A stretch of DNA of 11,311 bases from CAYSCZ01 sp964429655 (lineage in GTDB: Bacteria; Bacteroidota; Bacteroidia; Cytophagales; Cyclobacteriaceae), in NCBI GenBank assembly GCA_964429655.1, contig CAYSCZ010000086.1:1-11311 (forward strand), given 5' to 3'. Positions 6,183 through 11,311 of this stretch are shown piece by piece. Below the pieces are notes generated by a model. That model worked only from the letters and a program-made list of their open reading frames with translations. It did no database searches and was not told the origin of the DNA. Within the stretch, counting starts at the first letter, position 1. Every line of letters begins with the position of its first letter. The position numbers and the translations under genes are program-made.

Positions 6183-7139
6183 ATGAGCATACTAAATTTT
6201 TTTACGAAAGATAAAAAGGAGAACCTTGAAAAAGGGCTCGAGAAATCCAAGGAAAATTTTTTCTCCAAACTTAGCAAAGCAGTTGTTGGTAAATCAACAG
6301 TTGATGACGCGGTTTTAGATGAATTGGAGGAAGTATTGATCACCTCAGACGTTGGCGTGGATACTACAGTAAAGATCATTGAGAAAATCGAGGAAAGGGT
6401 AGCGAGAGATAAATATTTGAATATTAACGAATTGAATCTAATTCTACGGGAAGAGATAGCAAACCTGCTAGCTGAAAATAACACCAAAGACCTGGAAGAT
6501 TTTTATCTCCCAGAAGATTCAAAACCTTATGTTATCCTGGTTGTAGGAGTAAATGGCGTTGGTAAAACAACTACCATTGGTAAACTGGCCCATCAATTTA
6601 AAACGCGTGGTAAATCAGTGATACTGGGTGCCGGGGATACTTTCAGGGCCGCGGCGGTCAATCAGATTGAATTATGGGGTGAACGGGTAGGGGTACCTGT
6701 GGTATCGCACGGCATGAATACTGACCCGGCATCTGTAGCATTTGATGCTATAAAAAAAGGTATGGATGATAAAGCTGATGTGGTGGTTATTGATACTGCC
6801 GGTCGCCTTCATACGAAAGCAAATCTGATGAATGAATTGGGTAAAATTAAACGTGTTATTCAAAAATTTGTACCTGAAGCTCCTCACGAAATCTTACTGG
6901 TGTTAGATGGAAGCACCGGACAGAATGCTTTAATACAAGCCAAAGAATTCACAAAAGTTACAGAGATTTCTGCTTTGGCGATCACTAAACTCGACGGAAC
7001 GGCTAAAGGCGGTGTGGTTATCGGGATCTCTGATCAGTTAGAAGTCCCTGTAAAATATATCGGTGTAGGGGAAAAACCTGAAGACCTTCAGGTGTTCAAT
7101 AAGACGGTTTTTGTTGATTCCTTTTTTAAAAGAAACTAA
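6183..7139 (+). CDS. ftsY: FtsY: signal-recognition-particle receptor GTPase
   Basis: FtsY docks SRP-ribosome complexes at the inner membrane and hydrolyses GTP together with Ffh. The 318-residue protein has a short charged N-terminus (about 1-30) instead of the long acidic A domain, the helical N domain (30-105) and the G domain: P-loop GVNGVGKTT at 122-130, GDTFRAAA at 151-158 in the insertion box, DTAGR at 204-208, TKLD at 268-271 and the closing GVGEKPEDLQVF at 295-305. Length is normal for Bacteroidota. The ATG at 6183 follows a terminator hairpin after only four bases and has no Shine-Dalgarno site. In relatives rimO or other conserved genes often follow; here the sequence runs into decayed accessory DNA. 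Identification is certain. Confidence 0.97.
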   Translation: MSILNFFTKDKKENLEKGLEKSKENFFSKLSKAVVGKSTVDDAVLDELEEVLITSDVGVDTTVKIIEKIEERVARDKYLNINELNLILREEIANLLAENNTKDLEDFYLPEDSKPYVILVVGVNGVGKTTTIGKLAHQFKTRGKSVILGAGDTFRAAAVNQIELWGERVGVPVVSHGMNTDPASVAFDAIKKGMDDKADVVVIDTAGRLHTKANLMNELGKIKRVIQKFVPEAPHEILLVLDGSTGQNALIQAKEFTKVTEISALAITKLDGTAKGGVVIGISDQLEVPVKYIGVGEKPEDLQVFNKTVFVDSFFKRN

Positions 7140-7256
7140 GTCAGAATTAACACTTAAGGTGGCTATGAACATCTTTATCGAAAAGAAACAACGGTTGCAA
7201 TAGATAGTGATTTCCTAAAGATAGGTTTGTAAATCAACCCACCCACATTATCATAA

Positions 7257-7657
7257 AAGGTATATGTCAACTCAGGCGACCGCATTGATGACATTGCCGC
7301 GGGCATAGCCGCGGAAAAGGTAGAAGCCAGCCGGCCCATGCCTGATCTGCGCAACTTTAAAGATGTGGCCTCCGACACCATCAACGACACCCTTACCCCC
7401 GGCCTGGTGGGTGAGCTTACCGGCAGCCGCCTGAAGATAGACCCGGCCGACGACCAGCAGGGCGTGTTCTTTATAGCCGCTGACGGCACGAAAACCAAGT
7501 CCCCGGTGCTGGTGTACGCAACAAACCCAGCAACCTGATCTTTATGATCCCCGATGGCTTGGCAGCGGGTAAGTATAGCCTGGAGGTGCGGGTGAAGATA
7601 GGCAAGTCCAAAGAACTTAGGACGGGAAGACTAGACAATAAGCTTACTGTGGTCTAG
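7257..7657 (+). pseudogene. Frameshifted C-terminal fragment of a DUF4469 DNA-binding-type protein
   Basis: From 7269 the frame reads DRIDDIAAGIAAEKVEA, FKDVASDTINDTLTPGLVGE, LTGSRLKIDPADDQQGVFF and TKTKSPVLV. That matches the C-terminal DUF4469 (Ig-like) domain of Bacteroidota proteins that usually carry an N-terminal HU-like DNA-binding domain. At about 7515 the frame breaks: the continuation RNKPSNLIFMIPDGLAAGKY up to TVV and TAG at 7655-7657 is in another frame, consistent with loss of one base. The HU-like half is absent, and the upstream frame is closed at 7254. The stretch is clearly richer in G and C than the AT-rich housekeeping genes, suggesting transfer. It is non-functional as it stands, unless the shift is a sequencing error, which would still leave the N-terminus missing. 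Confidence 0.7.
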
Positions 7658-7660
7658 AAC

Positions 7661-7752
7661 GCAACGGTCTATTCCCTTATAAGGCAACGGTCTATTCCCC
7701 TACAAGGCAACGGTCTATTCCCTTACAAGGCAAAGATGTCTTGCCTTATAAG
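7661..7752. repeat. Four 23-bp tandem direct repeats
   Basis: Three near-identical 23-base units start at 7661, 7684 and 7707, each opening GCAACGGTCTATTCCC and closing with TTATAAG, CTACAAG or TTACAAG. A fourth unit at 7730-7752 keeps the first four bases (GCAA) and the last nine (CCTTATAAG) but has a different middle. The array begins just after the DUF4469 remnant stop. There are no spacers, so it is not a CRISPR array. Function is unknown; possibilities are an iteron-like protein-binding array, a recombinase site or simple slippage. Confidence 0.85.
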
Positions 7753-7756
7753 GCAA
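7741..7756. repeat. Perfect 16-bp palindrome at the end of the tandem array
   Basis: TTGCCTTATAAGGCAA is its own reverse complement over 16 bases. Its centre, CCTTATAAGG, also occurs in the first tandem unit (7675-7684), while units two and three have lost the symmetry by one base. A dimeric DNA-binding protein is one possible reader. Confidence 0.7.
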
Positions 7757-7765
7757 TGGTATCAT

Positions 7766-7788
7766 GCATTCCGGCAAAGCCGGAATGC
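7766..7788. repeat. Perfect 10-bp hairpin
   Basis: GCATTCCGGC, a three-base AAA loop and GCCGGAATGC form a perfect 10-bp GC-rich stem. No T-run follows on either strand close by, so it is not a classical terminator. It may be a REP-like element or a mobile-element end. Confidence 0.75.
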
Positions 7789-7828
7789 TATCAACAAAAC
7801 CTTGAAGTGAAGATTACATAACTGTTAA

Positions 7829-7915
7829 ATGCGCCTGTCAGGCCACAGCAGCAGAACCACGGAAATCTATACCCATGTAGCCACCAATATTTTGTCAGGG
7901 ATCAAAACCCGTTAG
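7829..7915 (+). pseudogene. C-terminal remnant of a tyrosine recombinase
   Basis: The frame reads MRLSGHSSRTTEIYTHVATN followed by ILSGIKTR and TAG at 7913-7915. GHSSRTTEIYTHV is the conserved end of XerC/XerD-like tyrosine recombinases, containing the second catalytic histidine and the tyrosine nucleophile. Everything upstream of that is lost: an in-frame stop stands at 7826-7828. Strikingly, this C-terminal scrap precedes the N-terminal piece of a recombinase on the same strand, so it comes from another copy or from a rearrangement. Confidence 0.75.
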
Positions 7916-7923
7916 ATTAGTAA

Positions 7924-8484
7924 GTAGGATATAATACTGCAAAAACGTACATTTCCATGTTCGAAAAATTCATCAATTTTTACAAGCACGAAGAAAACCT
8001 GATGGCCATCGATGAGTTAATGATACTTAAATACATACAATCCCTGATACAAAAAGGGGTTTCTGACAGCTATGTGAACCAGTCCATCAACGCCATCAAG
8101 TTCTACTATGAAGGGGTAAAAGAAATGCCGAACCGCTTCTATGATATAGAAAGGCCTATGAAAAAAGAAAAATTACCCGAAGTAATCTAAAAGGAGGAGA
8201 TACAAACGATGATACGCCGGACGCACAACCTGAAGCACCGGTGCATCCTCTCACTGCTTTACTCGGCCGGCCTGAATCGTGGCGAACTGCTTAATCTGAA
8301 GGTGAAAGACATAGACAGCCAGCGCATGACCATATTCTTGCAAAATGGCAAGGGTGCAAAAGACCGCTACACCCTGCTCAGCACCCGGTTGTTAGAAGAC
8401 CTGAGGAGCTACTACCAGCGATATAAGCCGAAAAAATGGCTGTTTGAGGGGGCCGGTGGCCGACAATACGGCGGGGCGTCGATT
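7924..8484 (+). pseudogene. Tyrosine recombinase, N-terminal half with in-frame stop, truncated
   Basis: Recombinase-like sequence begins near 7930 (YNTAKTYISMFEKFINFYKH), before the ATG at 7957, and runs through the SAM-like core-binding domain (YVNQSINAIKFYYEGV) to LPEVI. There TAA at 8188-8190 interrupts the frame, and the same frame continues KEEIQTMIRRTHNLKHR into the catalytic domain, with the first catalytic arginine in SAGLNRGELLNLK, the lysine hairpin NGKGAKDRYTLLS and YKPKKWLFEG. Homologues typically read LPEVLSKEEV, so the stop replaces a serine-like codon. At about 8470-8486 the sequence changes to a transposase in another frame; the HxxR, histidine and tyrosine motifs are missing. 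Such integrases are known companions of IS91-type transposases in Bacteroidota. It is dead by both the stop and the truncation. Confidence 0.8.
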
Positions 8485-8833
8485 GGTGACAGCTGATGAG
8501 GGAAAGGTGACTTTCAGATGGAAGGACTATCGCAAAAGGCTCAGCAAGCAGCTACTTGTGCTGGATTGCCAGGAGTTCATAGGCCGGTTTATGAGGCACA
8601 TCCTGCCTTCGGGATTTTACAAGATCAGGTACTTTGGTCTGCTGGCTCCTGCCAACCCGCTTAAAAAACAGCAATGTGCCAGACGCATTGCCAAAGCCCA
8701 GCCTGTCCCTTTGCTGCAAGGGTTAACCTCAAAACAAGTACTTCAAATCGTCACAGGAAAAGACCCGGACCTTTGCCCGAAGTGCCATCAGGGGAAATTG
8801 ATTGTAGCTAAAACAATACTTGATCCTGTCTGA
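8485..8833 (+). pseudogene. C-terminal fragment of an IS91-family transposase
   Basis: The frame reads VTADEGKVTFRWKDYRKRL, then LDCQEFIGRFMRHILPSGFY, then KIRYFGLLAPANP and a tail with the CPKCHQGKL cysteine pair before TGA at 8831-8833. VTFRWKDYR and the FIGRFMRHILPSGFYKIRYFG block are characteristic of the C-terminal third of IS91-type HUH (Y2) rolling-circle transposases. The N-terminal zinc region, the HUH motif and both catalytic tyrosines are gone. The fragment is joined directly to the recombinase half, as if an internal deletion of roughly 1 kb fused the two neighbouring genes of one element. Not functional. Confidence 0.82.
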
Positions 8834-9059
8834 TGGACTGTAGGGTAAAACGATCTTTGACGTACTGGCAAATAGATGATATACCAACATGCGGAGGGCA
8901 GGCGGAGCTATGACCACTAAGCAAGGTGCCCTGCTTTATGCAACCAAAGTTCTTACTGGATTTGCTCAATGGGCAGCCCCGTCCATCGCATTCAGCAGGA
9001 TCCAGAAACTCCTCCTTACCCTTCTATACCCATAGCCTGCCACCAGCATCGTCCAACTT
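8834..9059. mobile_element. Non-coding tail downstream of the IS91-type remnant
   Basis: No supported ORF occurs here. The region is moderately GC-rich like the preceding transposase remnant and unlike the following toxin gene, so it is probably the 3' non-coding end of the same element. The exact element boundary is not visible. IS91-type elements lack terminal inverted repeats and make no target duplication, which makes the edge hard to define. Confidence 0.4.
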
Positions 9060-9136
9060 TGTTTTATGACCAATTTGTCCAGTTAAAATCATAGTAAACC
9101 GCTCACTGTATCTTTGGACAAACTAGTCATAAAACA
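9060..9136. repeat. 77-bp inverted-repeat element (MITE-like)
   Basis: The arm at 9060-9081 (TGTTTTATGACC to TTTGTCCA) and the arm at 9115-9136 (TGGACAAA to GTCATAAAACA) are inverted copies over 22 bases with two mismatches, separated by 33 bases. Outer ends are TG and CA, as in many insertion sequences. Each arm also contains a GAC-N6-GTC half symmetry. No target-site duplication is obvious. It may be a miniature mobile element, the joined ends of a lost insertion sequence, or an operator pair for the downstream toxin gene, which starts 63 bases later. Confidence 0.7.
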
Positions 9137-9187
9137 CTATATTGTTGTGGGGAATGAGAGCCAGTAGCAAAGGATAGTGATTTGTCT

Positions 9188-9195
9188 TACCTTTG
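9188..9195 (+). promoter_or_regulatory. Possible -7 box immediately before the PIN gene
   Basis: TACCTTTG fits TAnnTTTG exactly and ends three bases before the chosen ATG at 9199, which would make a leaderless or nearly leaderless transcript. No TTTG lies 19 bases upstream, so the call is weak. Confidence 0.3.
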
Positions 9196-9198
9196 AAT

Positions 9199-9657
9199 AT
9201 GATTAAGTCAGCATATTTGGACACATCAGTTTTTGGAGGATATTTTGATGAGGAGTTTTCGGAACCAACCGTAAGTTTCTTTAAACGAATAATCAAGGAT
9301 GATATTGAGTTGCTTGTGTCCGAAGTTCTAACAGCTGAGCTCGAAAATGCTCCTGAACATGTCAGAGACTTATTGAACCTTATTCCAAACAATCAAATCC
9401 AGTCAATTGACGTTAATCCAGAGGCCGAAAAACTTGCCAAACATTATATTTCTGAAAAAGTGGTTGCAAAAACAAGCTATGCTGACTGTCTCCACATTGC
9501 TTTGGCAACTCTGAGCCATGCCGACATTTTAGTAAGCTGGAACTTCAAACATATTGTTAACATTGATAGGATTAGGGGGTACAATTCTGTAAACCTTAAG
9601 CTAGGATATAAAATGATTGAAATTTACTCACCTTTAGAACTTGGAACTTATGAGTAG
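9199..9657 (+). CDS. PIN-domain protein, probable VapC-like toxin ribonuclease
   Basis: PIN domains are metal-dependent single-strand ribonucleases; in toxin-antitoxin pairs they cleave RNA until bound by the partner. The 152-residue protein shows the fold's order of acidic residues: Asp8 in AYLDTSVFGGYFDEE, Glu47 in LTAELENAP, and Asp96 in YADCLHIALAT, followed by ILVSWNFKHIVN and IRGYNSVN. The SWNFKHI motif, with Asn where many VapC proteins have a late Asp, is typical of this subfamily. I prefer the ATG at 9199 over a TTG two codons earlier. Its end overlaps the next small ORF by eight bases, suggesting translational coupling. The gene is AT-rich like the chromosome and intact, unlike the decayed DNA before it. 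Toxin activity is inferred. Confidence 0.82.
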   Translation: MIKSAYLDTSVFGGYFDEEFSEPTVSFFKRIIKDDIELLVSEVLTAELENAPEHVRDLLNLIPNNQIQSIDVNPEAEKLAKHYISEKVVAKTSYADCLHIALATLSHADILVSWNFKHIVNIDRIRGYNSVNLKLGYKMIEIYSPLELGTYE

Positions 9658-9829
9658 TGTAACAGTAAAAACCGAAAAAGGATTGGTGAAAAAATTAAGA
9701 GCAATCCGAGACAAGATGAACGAAGACATGCAAGAAATGACCTTTGAAGAAACTAAGGCCTATTTACGAAAGATGCGGGAAAAAGGAACTCCCCACAGTC
9801 GAGTAGGTAAAGGGGAATCTCACCCCTAA
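9650..9829 (+). CDS. Small charged ORF overlapping the PIN gene, putative antitoxin
   Basis: The ATG at 9650 overlaps the end of the PIN gene by eight bases and yields 59 residues: MSSVTVKTEKGLVKKLRAIR, then DKMNEDMQEMTFEETKAYLR and KMREKGTPHSRVGKGESHP. It is highly charged and predicted mainly helical, like small antitoxins; the RAIRDKMNEDM segment resembles short proteins (MREIRDKxS type) that I recall accompanying this PIN subfamily. There is no recognisable DNA-binding domain. The final dozen residues look unlike the rest and may be a read-through tail. Toxin before antitoxin is the reverse of the usual vapBC order. Coding status is likely; the antitoxin role is inferred from position and size. 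Confidence 0.6.
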   Translation: MSSVTVKTEKGLVKKLRAIRDKMNEDMQEMTFEETKAYLRKMREKGTPHSRVGKGESHP

Positions 9830-10341
9830 ACTGTATTAGTCAAGACATTATCTGACAAAACTAAATTTAGGTTAGGGTTTTTAAAGGCATGTCACTCATG
9901 GAATGGTTAATTGATAAAGGAGGCTTATTTGCCCCCTGATCATTCCAATCGTTCAGGCTATCCCTAACAGGTTGCTCCCCAGCAGGGTAAAGTTGAATCA
10001 AAGCTTGATCTTAGAACTGGCGTTTAAGGCGTAAGCCAACCCGATCAGAATTCTAGAGACGGGGACATTGTGAAAGACCAACTGGCAGAGCTTAGACTAC
10101 CCCGAATACAATATTTATTTAATCCAAAAGAATGTTCCTGATTCGAATTTATTACTTAAGAGACATCAGAAGTTGCTCCCCTATTTTATGGGTAAGGAAA
10201 TTTTTGTTACTCGCTGAAGAAAAATATTGATAAATTCCGTTATATACAATTGGTAAAAGACCAGAAACAAAAAACAATAAATTTGACAGGCCAACCAGCT
10301 CAGCCTTTTAAATAGAGTAAAAACATTTAAAGAAAATAAAC
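9830..10341. other. About 510 bases without a recognisable gene
   Basis: All frames are broken by frequent stops; the longest candidates (for example MSLMEWLIDKGGLFAP from 9890) are very short and match no family I know. No tRNA-like fold, tandem repeat or strong hairpin was found. The left part has mixed composition and may be decayed accessory DNA; the right part is AT-rich and probably holds the promoter of the lipoprotein gene. Confidence 0.6.
10278..10285 (+). promoter_or_regulatory. Possible -7 box of the lipoprotein promoter
   Basis: TAAATTTG matches TAnnTTTG exactly, 56 bases before the lipoprotein start, leaving a leader of about 50 bases. The nearest upstream TTG (10250-10252) is 25 bases away rather than about 19, so only the -7 box supports it. 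Confidence 0.35.
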
Positions 10342-11001
10342 ATGAAAAAAGCAATTTTAATTTTTAGTGCAGTTGTAACGGCCGCAATGATGATAAATTC
10401 CTGTGGAGGCGGTGATTCTAATAAAGCAGCAGCAACATCTAATGAAGTAGCCATCGGAAAACTAGTTTGGATGACTGAAAACCTGAATGTGGACACATTC
10501 CGCAATGGTGAACCCATTCCAGAAGTCAAAACAAATGAAGAATGGCAAAAAGCAGGCAAAAACAAACAACCTGCATGGTGTTACTACGACAATGACCCAG
10601 CGAATGGAAAAAAATACGGCAAATTATACAATTGGTTCGCAGTGAATGATCCAAGAGGATTAGCACCCGAAGGCTGGAAAATCCCCTCTGATGAAGAATG
10701 GAAAACGCTAACGGACCATTTGGGCGGTAAAGATGCAGCAGGCACAAAAATGAAAAGCACCAGTGGTTGGATATATAATGGCAACGGCACCAACGAAAGC
10801 GGCTTTTCAGGTCTTCCGGGTGGCGGCCGTTACCCCAGTGGACCATTCAACTTCATTGGGAAGGACTGTTACTGGTGGAGTTCTACGGAGAACAATACGG
10901 CCATTGCCTGGTTCCGCTACCTGAGTTACCTAAATGGCGGTTTAGACAGGAAATCCATCAATAAGGGGGAAGGTTTGTCTGTTCGTTGCCTCAGGGATTA
11001 A
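10342..11001 (+). CDS. Lipoprotein with a Fibrobacter succinogenes major paralogous (FISUMP) domain
   Basis: The 219-residue protein starts with a lipoprotein signal: MKK, a hydrophobic stretch AILIFSAVVTAAMMI and lipobox INSC with Cys21 as the lipidated residue, followed by a flexible GGGDSNKAAA linker. Residues about 35-218 form one FISUMP domain, shown by KLVWMTENLNVDTFRNGEPI, WCYYDNDPANGKKYGKLYNW, GLAPEGWKIPSDEEW, SGFSGLPGGGRY, YWWSSTE and the ending GLSVRCLRD. The domain is common in surface-exposed and secreted proteins of Bacteroidota and Fibrobacter, often in large paralogous sets; its biochemical role is not established. Expected location is the outer membrane; whether it faces outward is not clear from the sequence. 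It stands alone with its own terminator and looks intact. Confidence 0.9.
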   Translation: MKKAILIFSAVVTAAMMINSCGGGDSNKAAATSNEVAIGKLVWMTENLNVDTFRNGEPIPEVKTNEEWQKAGKNKQPAWCYYDNDPANGKKYGKLYNWFAVNDPRGLAPEGWKIPSDEEWKTLTDHLGGKDAAGTKMKSTSGWIYNGNGTNESGFSGLPGGGRYPSGPFNFIGKDCYWWSSTENNTAIAWFRYLSYLNGGLDRKSINKGEGLSVRCLRD

Positions 11002-11009
11002 ATGGAAAC

Positions 11010-11042
11010 AAGCCCCTGGCAAAGAGTAGGGGGCTTTATTTT
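11010..11042 (+). terminator. Rho-independent terminator of the lipoprotein gene
   Basis: AAGCCCC (11010-11016) pairs with GGGGCTT (11030-11036) across a 13-base loop, followed by a T-rich tail (TTATTTT). It lies eight bases after the stop codon. It also overlaps the end of the minus-strand cyclase remnant. Confidence 0.75.
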
Positions 11043-11311
11043 AAAGTATGCAACTTGAATTATTTCCACCCCGCTCATATAATTGAATTAGAAAATAAAA
11101 GTACAATTTTCAGGTGACTTAATCAGGCAGAAGAGAGCCCCCCGCTCATATGGCCAACAGAATACCACTTCATCGCCTACATATTGATAAATTTCAACCT
11201 TATTCTCTTTTACTATCGGGGTTAAGTCAGAAAAGCAATCTTGGATCAGATTACTAAACTTAACCCGCATTATTCATCAGCTGCATAATCTTTGTGGGAT
11301 ATCTAGCTCCA
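11041..11311 (-). pseudogene. Class III adenylate/guanylate cyclase remnant, disrupted
   Basis: On the minus strand from 11270 the frame reads RVKFSNLIQDCFSDLTPIVK then KVEIYQYVGDEVVFCWPYER. The EIYQYVGDEVV block, with a metal-binding aspartate, is characteristic of the catalytic domain of class III nucleotide cyclases, which make cAMP or cGMP. Before position 11270 in-frame stops (two TGA) interrupt the expected start of the domain. After WPYERG the frame runs into unrelated residues and stops at 11088-11090. Skipping 71 bases to the second copy of a 12-base repeat restores cyclase-like sequence (GGNNSSCIL), which then stops at 11041. So the gene is truncated, contains an insertion and is dead. 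The window end cuts off anything further upstream. Confidence 0.68.
11069..11151. repeat. 12-bp direct repeats flanking a 59-bp insert in the cyclase remnant
   Basis: CCCCGCTCATAT occurs at 11069-11080 and at 11140-11151. The 59 bases between, plus one repeat copy, make a 71-bp addition that interrupts the cyclase reading frame exactly where homologous sequence breaks and resumes. This looks like an inserted segment with a target-site-type duplication, or the scar of a larger excised element. Confidence 0.65.

Noticed and set aside
7175..7498. Minus-strand ORF across the DUF4469 remnant
   Set aside because: It is antisense to a recognisable protein domain over most of its length, and its tail (TYTFYDNVGGLIYKP) matches no family I know; most likely a shadow in GC-rich DNA.
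7661..7752. CRISPR array
   Set aside because: The 23-base units are directly adjacent without unique spacers, and no cas gene is present.
7203..9183. 11-bp direct repeat GATAGTGATTT at 7203-7213 and 9173-9183 flanking the decayed island
   Set aside because: It looks like a target duplication, but several exact 11-base repeats are expected by chance in an 11-kb window, and no element end coincides with either copy.
10526..10846. Minus-strand ORFs within the lipoprotein gene
   Set aside because: They are antisense to an intact FISUMP domain and show no family signature.

Overview
The window looks like a chromosomal segment from a member of the Bacteroidota, most likely a Cytophagales-type bacterium. 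The evidence is gene order and family content: rpmB-rpmG-DUF4295(bL38)-ftsY in a row, a DUF5522 mini-protein, a metal-type HemB without the zinc cysteines, divergent prmC/ribD, a FISUMP-domain lipoprotein, AT-rich DNA, almost no Shine-Dalgarno sequences, and promoter boxes fitting the Bacteroidota consensus TTTG-N19-TAnnTTTG. No sequence search was possible, so family names rest on recognised motifs.

Layout. 1-456: scrap DNA, with a degraded internal piece of an acyl-CoA (propionyl-CoA) carboxylase beta subunit and an unidentified C-terminal tail. 453-2827: intact housekeeping genes prmC (minus) and ribD plus a free-methionine-R-sulfoxide reductase (plus); prmC and ribD share the palindromic start tetranucleotide CATG. 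2974-5234: a minus-strand operon, ornithine aminotransferase (rocD) then porphobilinogen synthase (hemB). 5305-7139: plus-strand DUF5522, then the ribosomal-protein/SRP-receptor block rpmB, rpmG, DUF4295, ftsY, with a strong hairpin terminator between DUF4295 and ftsY.

7140-9190 is a graveyard of accessory DNA: a GC-rich, frameshifted DUF4469 fragment, four 23-bp tandem repeats with palindromes and a perfect hairpin, a tyrosine-recombinase C-terminus lying in front of a separate recombinase N-terminal half with an in-frame stop, fused by an apparent internal deletion to the C-terminus of an IS91-type transposase, and finally a 77-bp inverted-repeat element. 9199-9829 holds an apparently intact PIN-domain toxin gene overlapping a small charged downstream ORF, a probable toxin-antitoxin pair. 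9830-10341 has no recognisable gene. 10342-11001 is an intact FISUMP lipoprotein with its own terminator. The window ends in a minus-strand class III nucleotide-cyclase remnant interrupted by a 71-bp insertion between 12-bp direct repeats.

The housekeeping genes serve translation and targeting (PrmC, L28, L33, bL38, FtsY), cofactor synthesis (RibD, HemB), amino-acid metabolism (RocD) and oxidative repair (fRMsr). I found no clearly new multi-gene system. The best candidates for a second look are the PIN/small-ORF pair, the inverted-repeat element just upstream of it, the tandem-repeat/palindrome cluster, and the 71-bp insertion in the cyclase.
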